DNA of 64,000 bases, from contig NZ_CP007597.1 of the NCBI RefSeq assembly GCF_000661955.1, forward strand, positions 672,912-736,911, written 5' to 3'. Positions 27,363 through 36,573 of the stretch are shown in pieces; position 1 is the first letter of the stretch; every line of letters begins with the position of its first letter. The notes beneath the pieces are model-generated. The model made no database searches, was not told the origin of the DNA, and worked only from the letters and a program-made list of their open reading frames with translations. A program made the position numbers and the translations under genes. Origin of the DNA: Stenotrophomonas rhizophila (GTDB lineage: Bacteria; Pseudomonadota; Gammaproteobacteria; Xanthomonadales; Xanthomonadaceae).

Positions 27363-27555
27363 GGAATTCCCGCTCAGGATTTGTTTTGTTTTTAAGCGCA
27401 TGCAGCGTAGTGAACGCGTGATGTACTGACCATACCCGCGCACGCACTGGAGCGTTTTGCTGGTGAAGGCCGATTTTCACGTAGCGTTGGGTGCAGCTAT
27501 GGGCACGATCATGCAGCGCTTGGGTTCGGCCGCTGGCGTCCCCATAATCGCGGTC

Positions 27556-27834
27556 ATGGAGATCAAGTCTGACAACCCCGACCACGGCTTCCAGTTCCCC
27601 GGCCAGTTCGAACTCAGCGCCATGGGCGCGGCCGGCCAGGAGCTTGAACGCGAATTGCCGCGCCTGCTTGAGCAGGCCGGCGTTGAAGTACTGACCGAGC
27701 GGGTCAGCTGGAAACACTCGTCCAACGGCAAGTATGTGTCGGTGCGGCTGGTGTTCAAGGCCGACAACCGCGAGCAGTACGACGCCGCCCACGCCGCGCT
27801 GCGTGACCACCCGGAAGTGAAGTGGACGCTGTAG
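27556..27834 (+). CDS. DUF493 (YbeD) family protein
   Basis: 92-residue ACT-like small protein of the YbeD/DUF493 family (G-F-Q-F-P-G-x-F-E-L-S-A-M-G start; [11 protein letters not shown] middle; H-P-E-V-K-W-T-L end). Function unknown, but the gene classically sits directly before lipB, as here, where the reading frames overlap by 13 bases. The ATG at 27556 matches the family N-terminus; the frame extends to 27457 without support. Confidence 0.88.
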   Translation: MEIKSDNPDHGFQFPGQFELSAMGAAGQELERELPRLLEQAGVEVLTERVSWKHSSNGKYVSVRLVFKADNREQYDAAHAALRDHPEVKWTL

Positions 27835-28529
27835 CCGCCTGCGACAGCGTTCCCAGCCCGGGCGCGCGCCCGCCGCAGCCGGCGCGCGTGCGCCAGCTTG
27901 GCCGGCAGCCTTATGCCCCGGTCTGGCATGCCATGCAGCGGTTCACCGACAACCGCGACGACACCACGGCCGATGAGCTGTGGGTGGTCGAGCACGACCC
28001 GGTGTTCACCCTGGGCCAGGCCGGCAAGGACGAGCACGTGCTGGCGCCGGGCGACATTCCGGTGCTGCACGTGGACCGCGGCGGCCAGGTGACCTACCAC
28101 GGGCCCGGCCAGATCGTGGTCTACCCGCTGCTGCAGCTGCGCCGGCTGGGGATCGGGGTGCGCGATTACGTGTGCCGGATCGAGCAGGCGATCATCGACA
28201 CGCTGGACGAATGGAATATCGGCGCTGAACGGCTGGACGGGGCGCCCGGGGTCTACGTGGGCGGCGCGAAGGTCGCCGCGCTGGGCATCCGGGTCCGCCG
28301 CGGCTGCACCTTCCACGGGTTGGCCTTCAACGTGGCCATGGACCTGGAGCCGTTCCACCGCATCAACCCCTGTGGCTACGAAGGGCTGCAGGTGACCTCG
28401 GTGGTAGACTTGGGGGGACCGTCCGGCATGGCGGCCGTGACGCCGGTGCTGCTGGGCCATCTGGCCCGCCAGTTCGGCCTGGACCTCCAGCCGACCACTG
28501 ATTTGCCCGATCTGACAGAGGCGGCGTAA
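27822..28529 (+). CDS. lipB: octanoyl-[acyl-carrier-protein]:protein N-octanoyltransferase LipB
   Basis: Up to 235 residues. Transfers octanoyl from ACP to lipoyl domains, the first step of lipoate synthesis. Motifs: [12 protein letters not shown], the catalytic Lys in [11 protein letters not shown] and catalytic Cys in N-P-C-G-Y-E-G. The start is uncertain: the GTG at 27822, inside the end of the DUF493 gene, gives a Pro/Ala-rich N-terminus before the conserved [10 protein letters not shown]; a start some codons further in is possible. Followed by lipA after 17 bases. Confidence 0.93.
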   Translation: MDAVAACDSVPSPGARPPQPARVRQLGRQPYAPVWHAMQRFTDNRDDTTADELWVVEHDPVFTLGQAGKDEHVLAPGDIPVLHVDRGGQVTYHGPGQIVVYPLLQLRRLGIGVRDYVCRIEQAIIDTLDEWNIGAERLDGAPGVYVGGAKVAALGIRVRRGCTFHGLAFNVAMDLEPFHRINPCGYEGLQVTSVVDLGGPSGMAAVTPVLLGHLARQFGLDLQPTTDLPDLTEAA

Positions 28530-28546
28530 CGCCGCCGACCAAGGCC

Positions 28547-29557
28547 ATGACTGAAACCACCGCTCGCCTCATTCCCCTGCAGATCGTGCAGGGCGACACG
28601 CCGTCCGTTGCGCCGCTGCAGACGGGCGTCAAACAGCTGGGCGGGGACAAGATCGGCCGCTCGCCGGTGCAGTTCGCCGATGCGCCGGTGCTGCGCAAGC
28701 CGTCGTGGATCCGGGTGCGGATTCCGTCGGGCAACGCGGTGCAGACGCTGAAGGCCAAGCTGCGCGAGAACCGTCTGGTGACGGTCTGCGAGGAAGCCAG
28801 CTGCCCGAACATCCACGAGTGCTTCAGCCATGGCACGGCGACGTTCATGATCCTGGGCGAGGTGTGCACGCGGCGCTGTTCGTTCTGCGACGTGGCACAT
28901 GGGCGGCCGAAGCCGCCGGATGCCAACGAGCCGGCCAGCCTGTCCCAGACGGTGGCCGACATGGGCCTGAAGTACGTGGTGGTGACCAGCGTGGATCGTG
29001 ATGACCTGCGCGATGGCGGTGCCCAGCACTTCGCCGACTGCATCGGGGCCATCCGCGAGAAGTCGCCGAACACGCGCATCGAGGTGCTGACCCCGGACTT
29101 CCGTGGCAAGGGCCGCATGGAGCGCGCGCTGGACATCCTGGCGACCAACCCGCCGGACGTGTTCAACCACAACATCGAGACGGTGCCGGACCTGTACCGC
29201 AATGTGCGGCCGGGTGCGGACTACCAGTGGTCGCTGACGCTGCTGAAGAACTTCAAGGCGCAGCATCCGTCGATTGCGACCAAGTCCGGCATCATGCTGG
29301 GCCTGGGCGAGGATCTGGACCAGGTGCGGGCGACGATGCGCGACCTGCGCGCGCACGACGTGGACATGATCACGATCGGTCAGTACCTGCAGCCGACGCC
29401 GCATCACCATCCGGTGTTGCGCTATTGGACGCCGGACGACTACAAGGCGCTGGAGGTCTACGGCTACGAGCTGGGCTTCAGCCACGTGGCCTCGGGCCCG
29501 ATGGTGCGCTCGTCGTACCACGCCGACGTACAGGCAAAAGGCGCAGGCGTAGCCTGA
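28547..29557 (+). CDS. lipA: lipoyl synthase LipA
   Basis: 336 residues, radical SAM enzyme that inserts two sulfurs into octanoyl-lipoyl domains. Both iron-sulfur sites are visible: the auxiliary [12 protein letters not shown] motif and the radical [11 protein letters not shown] motif. The C-terminal S-S-Y-H-A-D block, whose serine ligates the auxiliary cluster, is intact. Forms an operon with lipB and the DUF493 gene and is followed by SMAG REPs. Confidence 0.97.
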   Translation: MTETTARLIPLQIVQGDTPSVAPLQTGVKQLGGDKIGRSPVQFADAPVLRKPSWIRVRIPSGNAVQTLKAKLRENRLVTVCEEASCPNIHECFSHGTATFMILGEVCTRRCSFCDVAHGRPKPPDANEPASLSQTVADMGLKYVVVTSVDRDDLRDGGAQHFADCIGAIREKSPNTRIEVLTPDFRGKGRMERALDILATNPPDVFNHNIETVPDLYRNVRPGADYQWSLTLLKNFKAQHPSIATKSGIMLGLGEDLDQVRATMRDLRAHDVDMITIGQYLQPTPHHHPVLRYWTPDDYKALEVYGYELGFSHVASGPMVRSSYHADVQAKGAGVA

Positions 29558-29591
29558 TCCCGCCTGCCGCTGCCCGGCAAACGCTTTGCAC

Positions 29592-29943
29592 GTAGTGCCG
29601 GGCTCTGCCCGGCATCGCTTTACACGTAGTGCCGGGCTCTGCCCGGCATCCAGCAAAACAGCACACAGCAGCGCTTCAGTTCTCCACGTGCCCGGAGGGG
29701 GCAGGCCGCCTTCTCCAGGACACGCCAGATCCCCTCCATGGTGCTCGTCTGGCGCCATCCATGGCGCCAACGGTCCCGGAGAGGGCGTCCTGCCCCCTCC
29801 CCGACAATTTCCTGCGCTGGCGGTTGCCTACCGCGGTAGGTACCGACCGTTGGTCGGTACGGGCTCGCCCGCCCGGTGTGCGCCACCTCACGTTCAACCC
29901 CCACGTTCCGCCCGTTTCCACCGACCAACGGTCGGTGGCTACC
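29592..29943. repeat. SMAG REPs and a 108-bp complex palindrome between lipA and prc
   Basis: The lipA-prc gap (540 bp) holds two direct GTAG-T-GCCGGGC/GCCCGGC REPs (29592-29614, 29626-29648). Next comes a non-GTAG inverted-repeat element (29694-29801) with GGAGGGGGCAGG arms, an inner CCAGAT...TCTGG stem and a central TGGCGCCAT-CC-ATGGCGCCA palindrome. Two further REPs follow: GTAGGTACCGACC (29836-29860) and an inverted GTAGCCACCGACC type (29918-29943). No gene is seen. Confidence 0.8.
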
Positions 29944-30097
29944 CGGCGCGGTGGCGCTGCTCCCACATTCACAATTTGCTACAGACCCCGGTTTAGGCTG
30001 GAAATACGTGTTGCGCGGCGGTGGATGACAAAGCCCGCAACTTTCGGCACTGTCGTGTGGTCTGATCCGCACGCAGTCTCCCCCTTGGCAAGGTGCC

Positions 30098-32287
30098 ATG
30101 AGCAAGTTGATGAAATTCAAAGCCCCCGCATTCCTGATGGCCCTGGCGCTCACCGCGCCGCTGGCACTGGCCGCCTATGCCGATTCGCCGGCGCTGCCGT
30201 CGGCGGCCACGGCCGACCAGGTGACAACCTCCAAGCTGGTGTACGGGCTGCTCTCGGACAGCCGCTATGCCTACCGTCCGCGCGCGCTTGACGCGGCCAC
30301 CTCCAAGGACGTGTTCAAGCGGTACCTGGAGGCGCTGGACGGCAGCAAGCAGTTCTTTACCCAGGCCGACATCACCAAGTTCGCACCGTTCGAGGCGAAC
30401 ATCGCCACCGCCATCCGTGGCGGCGAGCTGGAGCCGGCGTTCCAGGTGTTCGCGGTCTACAAGCAGCGCGTGGGCGAGCGGGTCGGGTATGCCCGCAAGC
30501 TGCTCAAGCAGGACTTCGATTTCAGCAGCGACGAGAAGTTCGAGTACGACCGCAAGGACGTGCCGTGGGCGGCCAGCAATGCCGAACTCGATGACCTTTG
30601 GCGCAAGTCGGTCAAGAACGATTGGCTGCGCCTGAAGCTGGCCGGCAAGCAGCCGGCCGAGATCCGCAAGACGCTGGACAAGCGCTACGCGACGCTGGAA
30701 AAGTCGGTCAATGAGCTGAAGGGCGAGGACGTGTTCCAGTTCTTCCTCAACTCCTACACCAGCGCGGTGGATCCGCACACCGACTACTTCACCCCGCGCA
30801 CCGCCGAGAACTTCAACCAGGCCATGTCGCTGTCGCTGGAAGGCATCGGCGCACAGCTGCAGCGCCAGGACGACATGGTGGTGATCCGCGAGGTCATCGC
30901 CGGCGGTCCGGTGGCGGTCAATGGCACGCTCAAGGCGGGCGACCGTATCGTCGGCGTCGGCCAGGGCAAGTCCGGGCCGATCGAAGACGTGATCGGCTGG
31001 CGCATCGATGACGTGGTGGCCAAGATCCGCGGCAAGGCCGACACCCAGGTGCGGCTCGAATTCATCCCGGCCGAGGAAGGCGTGGACGGCAAGCACCACA
31101 CGCTGGTGCTGACCCGGCAGAAGGTGCGCCTGGCCGAGCAGGCTGCCAAGGGCGAAACGCTGACCATTCCGGCCAAGGACGGGGAACCGGCGCGCAAGGT
31201 CGGCGTGATCAAGCTGCCCACCTTCTACCAGGACTTCGAAGGCCGCCGCCGCAACGCCACCGACTATGCGTCGGCGACGCGTGACGTGGCCAAGCTGCTG
31301 GCCGGCTTCAAGACCGACAAGCTCGACGGCGTGGTGCTGGACCTGCGCAACAACGGCGGTGGTTCGCTGGACGAGGCGATCGAACTGACCGGCCTGTTCA
31401 TCGAGCAGGGCCCGGTGGTGCAGGTGCGCGAGTCTGGCGGCCGCGTGACCGTCAACAGCGACCGCAGCGAAGCGGTGGCGTGGGACGGCCCGCTGGCGGT
31501 GCTGATCAACCGCGGCTCGGCCTCGGCGTCGGAGATCTTCGCCGGTGCCATCCAGGACTACGGTCGTGGCCTGGTGATCGGTGAGACCACCTTCGGCAAG
31601 GGCACCGTGCAGAACATCGTGGACCTGGACCGTTGGCCCACCGGGGAAGCCCAGCGCTACGGGCAGGTCAAGCTGACCATCGCCCAGTTCTTCCGCGTCA
31701 GCGGCAGCAGCACCCAGCACAAGGGCGTGGTGCCCGACCTGGCCTTCCCGGCCAGCGTGGACGCCAGCGAGTACGGCGAGAGCACCTACGACAACGCGCT
31801 GCCGTGGACCCGCATCGCCGCCGTGCCGCACACCCAGTACGGCAACTTCGGCCCGCTGCTGCCCAAGCTGGAAACCCGCCATGCCTCGCGCATCGCCGCC
31901 GACAAGGAGTTCCAGTGGTGGAACGAGGATGTCGAGCAGTTCCGCGCCGAAAAGGCCAAGAAGTACATCTCGCTCAACGAGGCCGAGCGCCGCGCCGAGC
32001 GTGAGAAGCAGGACAAGCAGCGGGTGGATCGCCAGGTGATCCGCAAGCAGCTGGGCCTGGATCTGGACCCGCTGGCCGACGACAGCAACGACGATGGCCT
32101 GACCGGCAACGAGCGTGACATCGTCAAGGATGCCGCCCGCGAAAAGGCTGCCGAAAAGCGCCCGGACCCGCTGCTGCGTGAGTCGGCGGCGATCCTGGCC
32201 GACGCGGTGAACCTGCTGGAAACCGACCGTCCGCTGTCGGCGCAGGTGCTGCCGCAGTCCACCGGCGTAGGCCGCTGGGCGGATTGA
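30098..32287 (+). CDS. prc: tail-specific periplasmic protease Prc (S41A)
   Basis: 729 residues with a Sec signal peptide (A-L-A-A-Y-A). Order: N-terminal Tsp domain, PDZ domain (about residues 240-330), S41 protease domain and C-terminal DUF3340-like helical region. The Ser-Lys dyad is Ser476 (S-A-S-A-S-E) and Lys501 (F-G-K-G-T-V-Q), with the same 25-residue spacing as E. coli Ser430/Lys455. Degrades proteins with nonpolar C-termini and processes wall enzymes such as PBP3 and hydrolases, which fits the wall-gene setting of this region. A GC-rich hairpin follows the stop. Confidence 0.96.
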   Translation: MSKLMKFKAPAFLMALALTAPLALAAYADSPALPSAATADQVTTSKLVYGLLSDSRYAYRPRALDAATSKDVFKRYLEALDGSKQFFTQADITKFAPFEANIATAIRGGELEPAFQVFAVYKQRVGERVGYARKLLKQDFDFSSDEKFEYDRKDVPWAASNAELDDLWRKSVKNDWLRLKLAGKQPAEIRKTLDKRYATLEKSVNELKGEDVFQFFLNSYTSAVDPHTDYFTPRTAENFNQAMSLSLEGIGAQLQRQDDMVVIREVIAGGPVAVNGTLKAGDRIVGVGQGKSGPIEDVIGWRIDDVVAKIRGKADTQVRLEFIPAEEGVDGKHHTLVLTRQKVRLAEQAAKGETLTIPAKDGEPARKVGVIKLPTFYQDFEGRRRNATDYASATRDVAKLLAGFKTDKLDGVVLDLRNNGGGSLDEAIELTGLFIEQGPVVQVRESGGRVTVNSDRSEAVAWDGPLAVLINRGSASASEIFAGAIQDYGRGLVIGETTFGKGTVQNIVDLDRWPTGEAQRYGQVKLTIAQFFRVSGSSTQHKGVVPDLAFPASVDASEYGESTYDNALPWTRIAAVPHTQYGNFGPLLPKLETRHASRIAADKEFQWWNEDVEQFRAEKAKKYISLNEAERRAEREKQDKQRVDRQVIRKQLGLDLDPLADDSNDDGLTGNERDIVKDAAREKAAEKRPDPLLRESAAILADAVNLLETDRPLSAQVLPQSTGVGRWAD

Positions 32288-32317
32288 GGGCGGTAGCCGG
32301 GCATGAACCGGAAACAA

Positions 32318-32347
32318 CGAAGGGCCGGCCAATGTGCCGGCCCTTCG
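32318..32347 (+). terminator. GC-rich hairpin after prc
   Basis: Perfect 12-bp stem CGAAGGGCCGGC-CAATGT-GCCGGCCCTTCG, 31 bases after the prc stop. Only a short T run (CCGTTTA) follows, so termination is likely but not certain. Confidence 0.6.
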
Positions 32348-32414
32348 CCGTTTAGACCCGGCACATACGCCGGGGTGGCTATGCTGGGCGCAGTCTGTCC
32401 TTGCAGGAGCGCGC

Positions 32415-33050
32415 ATGCGCCTGTCCCAAGCAATCCCGGCGGGCCTGCTGGCCGTGTCGCTCACCGCCTGCGGCGGCCGCGCCGCCGACAGCACCCTGAT
32501 CCGCGAATCCTTCGATTCGGGCGACACCTATTCGCGCACCGTGCCCGGCGCCCCGGCGCAGGCCTGCGAGGCGGCGCGCCGCACCCTGCTCAGCCAGGGC
32601 TATGCCATCGCGCGGTCCGACACGGCGGCGGTGGAGGGCAACAAGAACTTCCAGCCCCGCGATGACGAGCATGAGCAGCTGGTGCTGCGTATTTCCTGCG
32701 CGCCGCGCGGCGACCAGGCGCTGGTGTTCGTCAGTGCGGTGCAGGACCGTTACGCGTTGAAGAAGAGCCCGACCTCGGCCAGTGTCGGCGTGGGCGCGCT
32801 GGGCTCGGTGTCGCTGCCGTTCGGCAGCAACGACGACTCGCTGGTGAAGGTGGCCAGCAGCACCGTGCAGGACGCGCAGTTCTACCGCCGTTTCTTTGAC
32901 CGCCTGCAGCAGTACCTGCCGGTAGTGCCGGCAACGCCGCCGCCCGCCCCCGTGGAGCCGACCCCCGCCGCACCGCCGGCCGCCGCACCGGCCCCGGTGC
33001 CCGAGCCAGGCCCCGCGCCGGCGGCCGATACCCCGGTGCCCGCGCACTGA
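32415..33050 (+). CDS. DUF2242 family lipoprotein
   Basis: 211 residues. Lipoprotein signal with T-A-C lipobox (Cys19). The middle resembles the DUF2242 family (F-Q-P-R-D-D-E-H-E-Q-L, V-S-A-V-Q-D-R-Y-A-L-K-K-S, then S-S-T-V-Q-D-A-Q-F-Y-R-R-F-F). The last ~45 residues are almost all Pro, Ala and Glu, a flexible tail. Function unknown; likely an envelope-associated protein. A CAGGAG ribosome site precedes the ATG. The following gene starts 13 bases after its stop, suggesting cotranscription. Confidence 0.75.
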   Translation: MRLSQAIPAGLLAVSLTACGGRAADSTLIRESFDSGDTYSRTVPGAPAQACEAARRTLLSQGYAIARSDTAAVEGNKNFQPRDDEHEQLVLRISCAPRGDQALVFVSAVQDRYALKKSPTSASVGVGALGSVSLPFGSNDDSLVKVASSTVQDAQFYRRFFDRLQQYLPVVPATPPPAPVEPTPAAPPAAAPAPVPEPGPAPAADTPVPAH

Positions 33051-33063
33051 CCAGGCGGGCAGG

Positions 33064-34347
33064 GTGCCATCACCAACCGTAACGCGTCGATCGCGCCGGT
33101 GGCCGCAGATGCTGGTGGCCATGCTGTGCGCGGCGGCCATGGGTACCGTGACCGCCGCGCCGGGATCGACCTGCACGCAGGCGCTGCTGGAGGAACTGGG
33201 CTGGCGCTTCGTCGACGCGCCGGTGGCCACGCCGGTCATCCACGGCGGCCCGGTCTGCACGCGCGCCACGTTGCCGCAGGCGCAGCAGGCGGGCGACCTG
33301 CGGGTGCAGGTGCCACAGGCATGGACAGCCACCCAACGCGCCGCGTTGATGACCGGCTTGTTCGACACCCCGGCCACGCTGTGCGCCTATACGTTCAAGC
33401 TGGGCCAGGCCACGCGCCGGGCCACCACGCAGCTGCAGGACAATCCCGGTTACCGCTTCTCCGCCCTGCAGCTGGGCTGGATCGGTTTCGGTGCACGCGG
33501 TGCGCAGGCGCAGGGTTGGCAGCGCTTCCGCAGTTTCGGACGTGGCTACCAGCCGGCCGGCGCAAACAGCGCCGCGCTGCAGCACTTCTATGATGGCCGG
33601 GTGCGCTCCGAATGCGGGGTAGGGCGGCAGGTGGCGCAGCTGGCCACCCAGCGCGAGCTCTATGGCGATGCAGCGTTCGATACCGAGTTCAGCCCTGGCG
33701 AACTGTCGATCGGCACCTTCCTGACCCTGCATGACACCGACAGCATCCTGCTCGGCCGCCATGCCGGCGCGTTCCTCGCCGATGGCAAGGCGGTGAAGAC
33801 CGCGCAGCTCGGCCGCCAGGCCTTCGTCGGCGCGCCCGGCTTCATCGAGCACGTGTTCGACAAAAGCTACCTGGACGACATCAACAACCAGGCCGAGAAC
33901 TTCGTGGTGGTCGACGTCAGCGACGCGGCCGCCGAGTCGCTGCGCGCGCACGGCGGGTTTGCCCACTACGACACGATCAACCGCCAGATCTGGGCGCTGG
34001 CCCAGCGCATGCCCGGGCCGGGACCGCGCCGCTTCGAGCGGCTGCTGATCGAACGTGACCCGGTGTGGCGCAAGGGCCTGCCGCCGGAGCAGAAACCGCT
34101 GCTGGCCGAACTGGACGCGCTGCTGGACGATCCGTTCTACCAGGGGTTCGTGATTTACGTGCATCCTCGCGGTATACGTCCTGTGCGGTATCACATCGCA
34201 CGCTTGCTCGACCGCAACCCGCGTACGCCGTTTGCCTTCGAACTGGGCCTGCACAACCTGCATACCACGCTGTACCGACGCTGGATCGACGCACGCCTTC
34301 GCCAGTGCGATTCCCCCTCGGCAGCACCCCCACACCACCACTACTGA
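33064..34347 (+). CDS. secreted protein of unknown function
   Basis: 427 residues from a GTG at 33064; an internal ATG at 33109 (residue 16) would give a cleaner signal peptide (M-L-V-A-M-L-C-A-A-A-M...). After a predicted cleavage near T-A-A there is a ~390-residue domain I do not recognise. Noteworthy segments are H-D-T-D-S-I-L-L-G-R-H, D-D-I-N-N-Q-A-E-N-F-V-V-V-D-V and a C-terminal I-Y-V-H-P-R-G-I-R-P-V-R-Y. Several conserved-looking His/Asp pairs could form an enzyme site. The protein ends in a His-rich P-P-H-H-H-Y. It probably shares a transcript with the DUF2242 lipoprotein. Confidence 0.65.
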   Translation: MPSPTVTRRSRRWPQMLVAMLCAAAMGTVTAAPGSTCTQALLEELGWRFVDAPVATPVIHGGPVCTRATLPQAQQAGDLRVQVPQAWTATQRAALMTGLFDTPATLCAYTFKLGQATRRATTQLQDNPGYRFSALQLGWIGFGARGAQAQGWQRFRSFGRGYQPAGANSAALQHFYDGRVRSECGVGRQVAQLATQRELYGDAAFDTEFSPGELSIGTFLTLHDTDSILLGRHAGAFLADGKAVKTAQLGRQAFVGAPGFIEHVFDKSYLDDINNQAENFVVVDVSDAAAESLRAHGGFAHYDTINRQIWALAQRMPGPGPRRFERLLIERDPVWRKGLPPEQKPLLAELDALLDDPFYQGFVIYVHPRGIRPVRYHIARLLDRNPRTPFAFELGLHNLHTTLYRRWIDARLRQCDSPSAAPPHHHY

Positions 34348-34365
34348 CACGCTGGAAGGAGATAC

Positions 34366-35268
34366 ATGGACATTGCAATGATCGGCCTGGGAAAGATGGG
34401 CGCCAACATGGCCGAGCGCCTGCATCGCGGCGGCCATCGGGTGATCGGCGTCGATCCCGGTGAGGGCGCGCGGGACAGCGCGGCCAAGCGCGGTTTCGAG
34501 GTCAGTGCCTCGATCGCCGATACGCTGGCGCAGTTGCCGGGGCCGCGCGTGGTGTGGCTGATGGTGCCCGCCGGCGTGGTCGACCAGACCCTGGCCGCGC
34601 TGGCCCCGCACCTGTCCGAGGGCGATGTGGTGATCGATGGCGGCAACTCGTACTACAAGGACTCGATGCGCCGCGCCGAACAGCTCAAGGGCGAAGAGGT
34701 CAGCTACATCGACTGCGGCACCAGCGGCGGCGTGTGGGGCCTGCAGGAAGGCTACAGCCTGATGATCGGGGGCGAGACGGCGGCCGTGGCGCAGGTGGGC
34801 GCGATCTTCCGCACCTTGGCGCCGGGCGAAGACCGCGGCTGGGCGCACGTGGGTCCCAGTGGCGCCGGCCACTTCTGCAAGATGGTCCACAACGGCATCG
34901 AGTACGGCATGATGCAGGCCTACGCCGAAGGCTTCGCGCTGATGCAGCACAAGACCGACTTCAACCTGGACCTGGCCCAGGTGGCCAAGGCCTGGCAGCA
35001 CGGCAGCGTGGTGCGGTCGTGGTTGCTGGACCTGAGCGCCGATGCACTGGGCCGCAACCCGCAGTTGGACGGGATCGCGCCGTACGTGGAAGATTCCGGC
35101 GAAGGCCGTTGGACCGTGGCCGAAGCGATCGACCTGGACGTTCCCGCACCGGTGATCACCTTGTCCCTGCTCGAACGCCTGCGCTCGCGCGAGAAGAACT
35201 CCTTCAGCGACCGCCTGCTGGCGGCGATGCGCAACGAGTTCGGCGGCCACGCCATCAAAACAAGGTAG
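34366..35268 (+). CDS. gnd: 6-phosphogluconate dehydrogenase, decarboxylating (short NAD-type)
   Basis: 300 residues, the length of the short, typically NAD-dependent Gnd type. Converts 6-phosphogluconate to ribulose 5-phosphate plus CO2. Visible: N-terminal Rossmann I-G-L-G-K-M-G-A-N-M; V-D-P after beta 2, which fits NAD rather than NADP; G-G-N-S-Y-Y-K-D; the catalytic G-T-S-G-G-V-W-G and K-M-V-H-N-G-I-E-Y (catalytic Lys and Glu). A GAAGGAGA ribosome site precedes the ATG. The stop codon TAG is part of the GTAG of a SMAG REP that begins at the last codon. Confidence 0.93.
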   Translation: MDIAMIGLGKMGANMAERLHRGGHRVIGVDPGEGARDSAAKRGFEVSASIADTLAQLPGPRVVWLMVPAGVVDQTLAALAPHLSEGDVVIDGGNSYYKDSMRRAEQLKGEEVSYIDCGTSGGVWGLQEGYSLMIGGETAAVAQVGAIFRTLAPGEDRGWAHVGPSGAGHFCKMVHNGIEYGMMQAYAEGFALMQHKTDFNLDLAQVAKAWQHGSVVRSWLLDLSADALGRNPQLDGIAPYVEDSGEGRWTVAEAIDLDVPAPVITLSLLERLRSREKNSFSDRLLAAMRNEFGGHAIKTR

Positions 35269-35330
35269 TGCCGGCCGCTGGCCGGCTCCCCGCCAACCCG
35301 CCAACCCGCCAACCCGCCAACCCACCACCC
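35265..35330 (+). repeat. SMAG REP supplying the gnd stop, followed by CCAACCCG tandem repeats
   Basis: GTAG-T-GCCGGCC-GCT-GGCCGGC starts at 35265, so bases 35266-35268 (TAG) end the gnd frame. Directly after it comes an 8-bp tandem repeat (CCAACCCG, about four copies, 35294-35328). Confidence 0.9.
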
Positions 35331-35359
35331 TGCGCCGACGCGCGCAGGGCGGTGGGACG

Positions 35360-36403
35360 CTAACCCAGATCCACCCGTCGCCCGCTGCGAGCACTCTCCG
35401 TGCCGGCCTCCAGCAGCCGCATCAGCTGCAGCGCTTCGGCCGCGCTCACCGTGGGCGCGCCGGTACCCTGCATCGCATCGCGGAACGCCGCATACAGGCG
35501 CCGATAGTCGCCCAGGGCGTTGTCCACGCTGGCCGGGTGTTCGTGGCCCGCGGCATCCACGGTGACATGCTGGCCATGCACCGGGTCCAGTCCCCAACCC
35601 GGCGCGCCCGGGGCGATGCCCTCGCGCAACTGGTCTTCCTGCACGTCGCGGCCCTGCTTGAGGTAACTGCCCCGGCTGCCGTGGACGGCAAAGCGCGGAC
35701 GGGCGGCGGCCACCAGCGAGCCGGCATGCACGATGGCCCGGTGCCGCGGGTAATGCAGTACCGCATGGAAATAGTCGTCGCTGCGCGCACCGTCGCGTTG
35801 CGCCATCAGGTCGGCGCTGATCGCCTGCGGCCAGCCGAACAGCTGCAGCATCTGGTCAAGCAGGTGCGGGCCCAGGTCCATCCACAACCCGGCCCCGGGC
35901 GCATCGCTTTCGCGCCAGCGGTCGCGCACCTGCGGGCGGTAGCGGTCGAAGTGCGAGTGGCACTCGGCCACCTCGCCCAGCACGCCATCGGCCAGCAGCT
36001 GCTGCAGGGTGAGGAAATCGGCATCGAAGCGGCGGTTCTGGAACACGGTGACCACGCGCTCGGCGACCTGCGCGGCACGCACCACGGCGTCGGCCTGGGC
36101 CAGGTCCAACGCGAACGGCTTGTCCACCAGCACGTGCTTGCCGGCCTGCAGCGCGGCGATTGCCAGCGGTGCGTGTTCGGCGTTGGGCGTGGCGATGACC
36201 ACCGCGTCCAGCGCGGGATCGGCGAACAGCTCGGCGGGGTGGTCGCAGATGCGCACGTCGGTGAAGCTGCGCAGCAGGCGGTCGCGCTGGGAACTGGCGA
36301 TGCTGTGCAACGCCAGGCCCGGGGTGTGCTGGATCAGCGGCGCGTGGAAGACGCTGCCGGCCAGCCCGTAGCCGATCAATCCAACCTGCAGGGGCGTGGT
36401 CAT
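35360..36403 (-). CDS. Gfo/Idh/MocA-family NAD(P)-dependent oxidoreductase
   Basis: 347 residues. N-terminal Rossmann domain G-L-I-G-Y-G-L-A-G-S-V-F-H-A, the E-K-P-like motif as D-K-P-F-A (Lys of the active site), and the C-terminal alpha/beta domain with G-x-W-M-D-L-G-P-H-L-L-D-Q, holding the catalytic Asp/His. Related to E. coli YdgJ-type proteins that act on sugars or inositols; substrate unknown. The ATG at 36403 has a TGGAG ribosome site. Convergent with gnd, and no partner gene is adjacent. Confidence 0.88.
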   Translation of the reverse strand: MTTPLQVGLIGYGLAGSVFHAPLIQHTPGLALHSIASSQRDRLLRSFTDVRICDHPAELFADPALDAVVIATPNAEHAPLAIAALQAGKHVLVDKPFALDLAQADAVVRAAQVAERVVTVFQNRRFDADFLTLQQLLADGVLGEVAECHSHFDRYRPQVRDRWRESDAPGAGLWMDLGPHLLDQMLQLFGWPQAISADLMAQRDGARSDDYFHAVLHYPRHRAIVHAGSLVAAARPRFAVHGSRGSYLKQGRDVQEDQLREGIAPGAPGWGLDPVHGQHVTVDAAGHEHPASVDNALGDYRRLYAAFRDAMQGTGAPTVSAAEALQLMRLLEAGTESARSGRRVDLG

Positions 36404-36573
36404 GACGGGGACTCCAGGCATGCGGGCTGCACAGCGTAGCGCGGGTTGTTGCAGTGCGGAACCATGAACGGTTGTGCATCAACCTGAGCGGTTCACGGCG
36501 GCGTTATGTCTTGCCCACGTACTGCACACAGCCCGACACGGAGACTGGCCACACACCCAAGGAGACACCGAAC

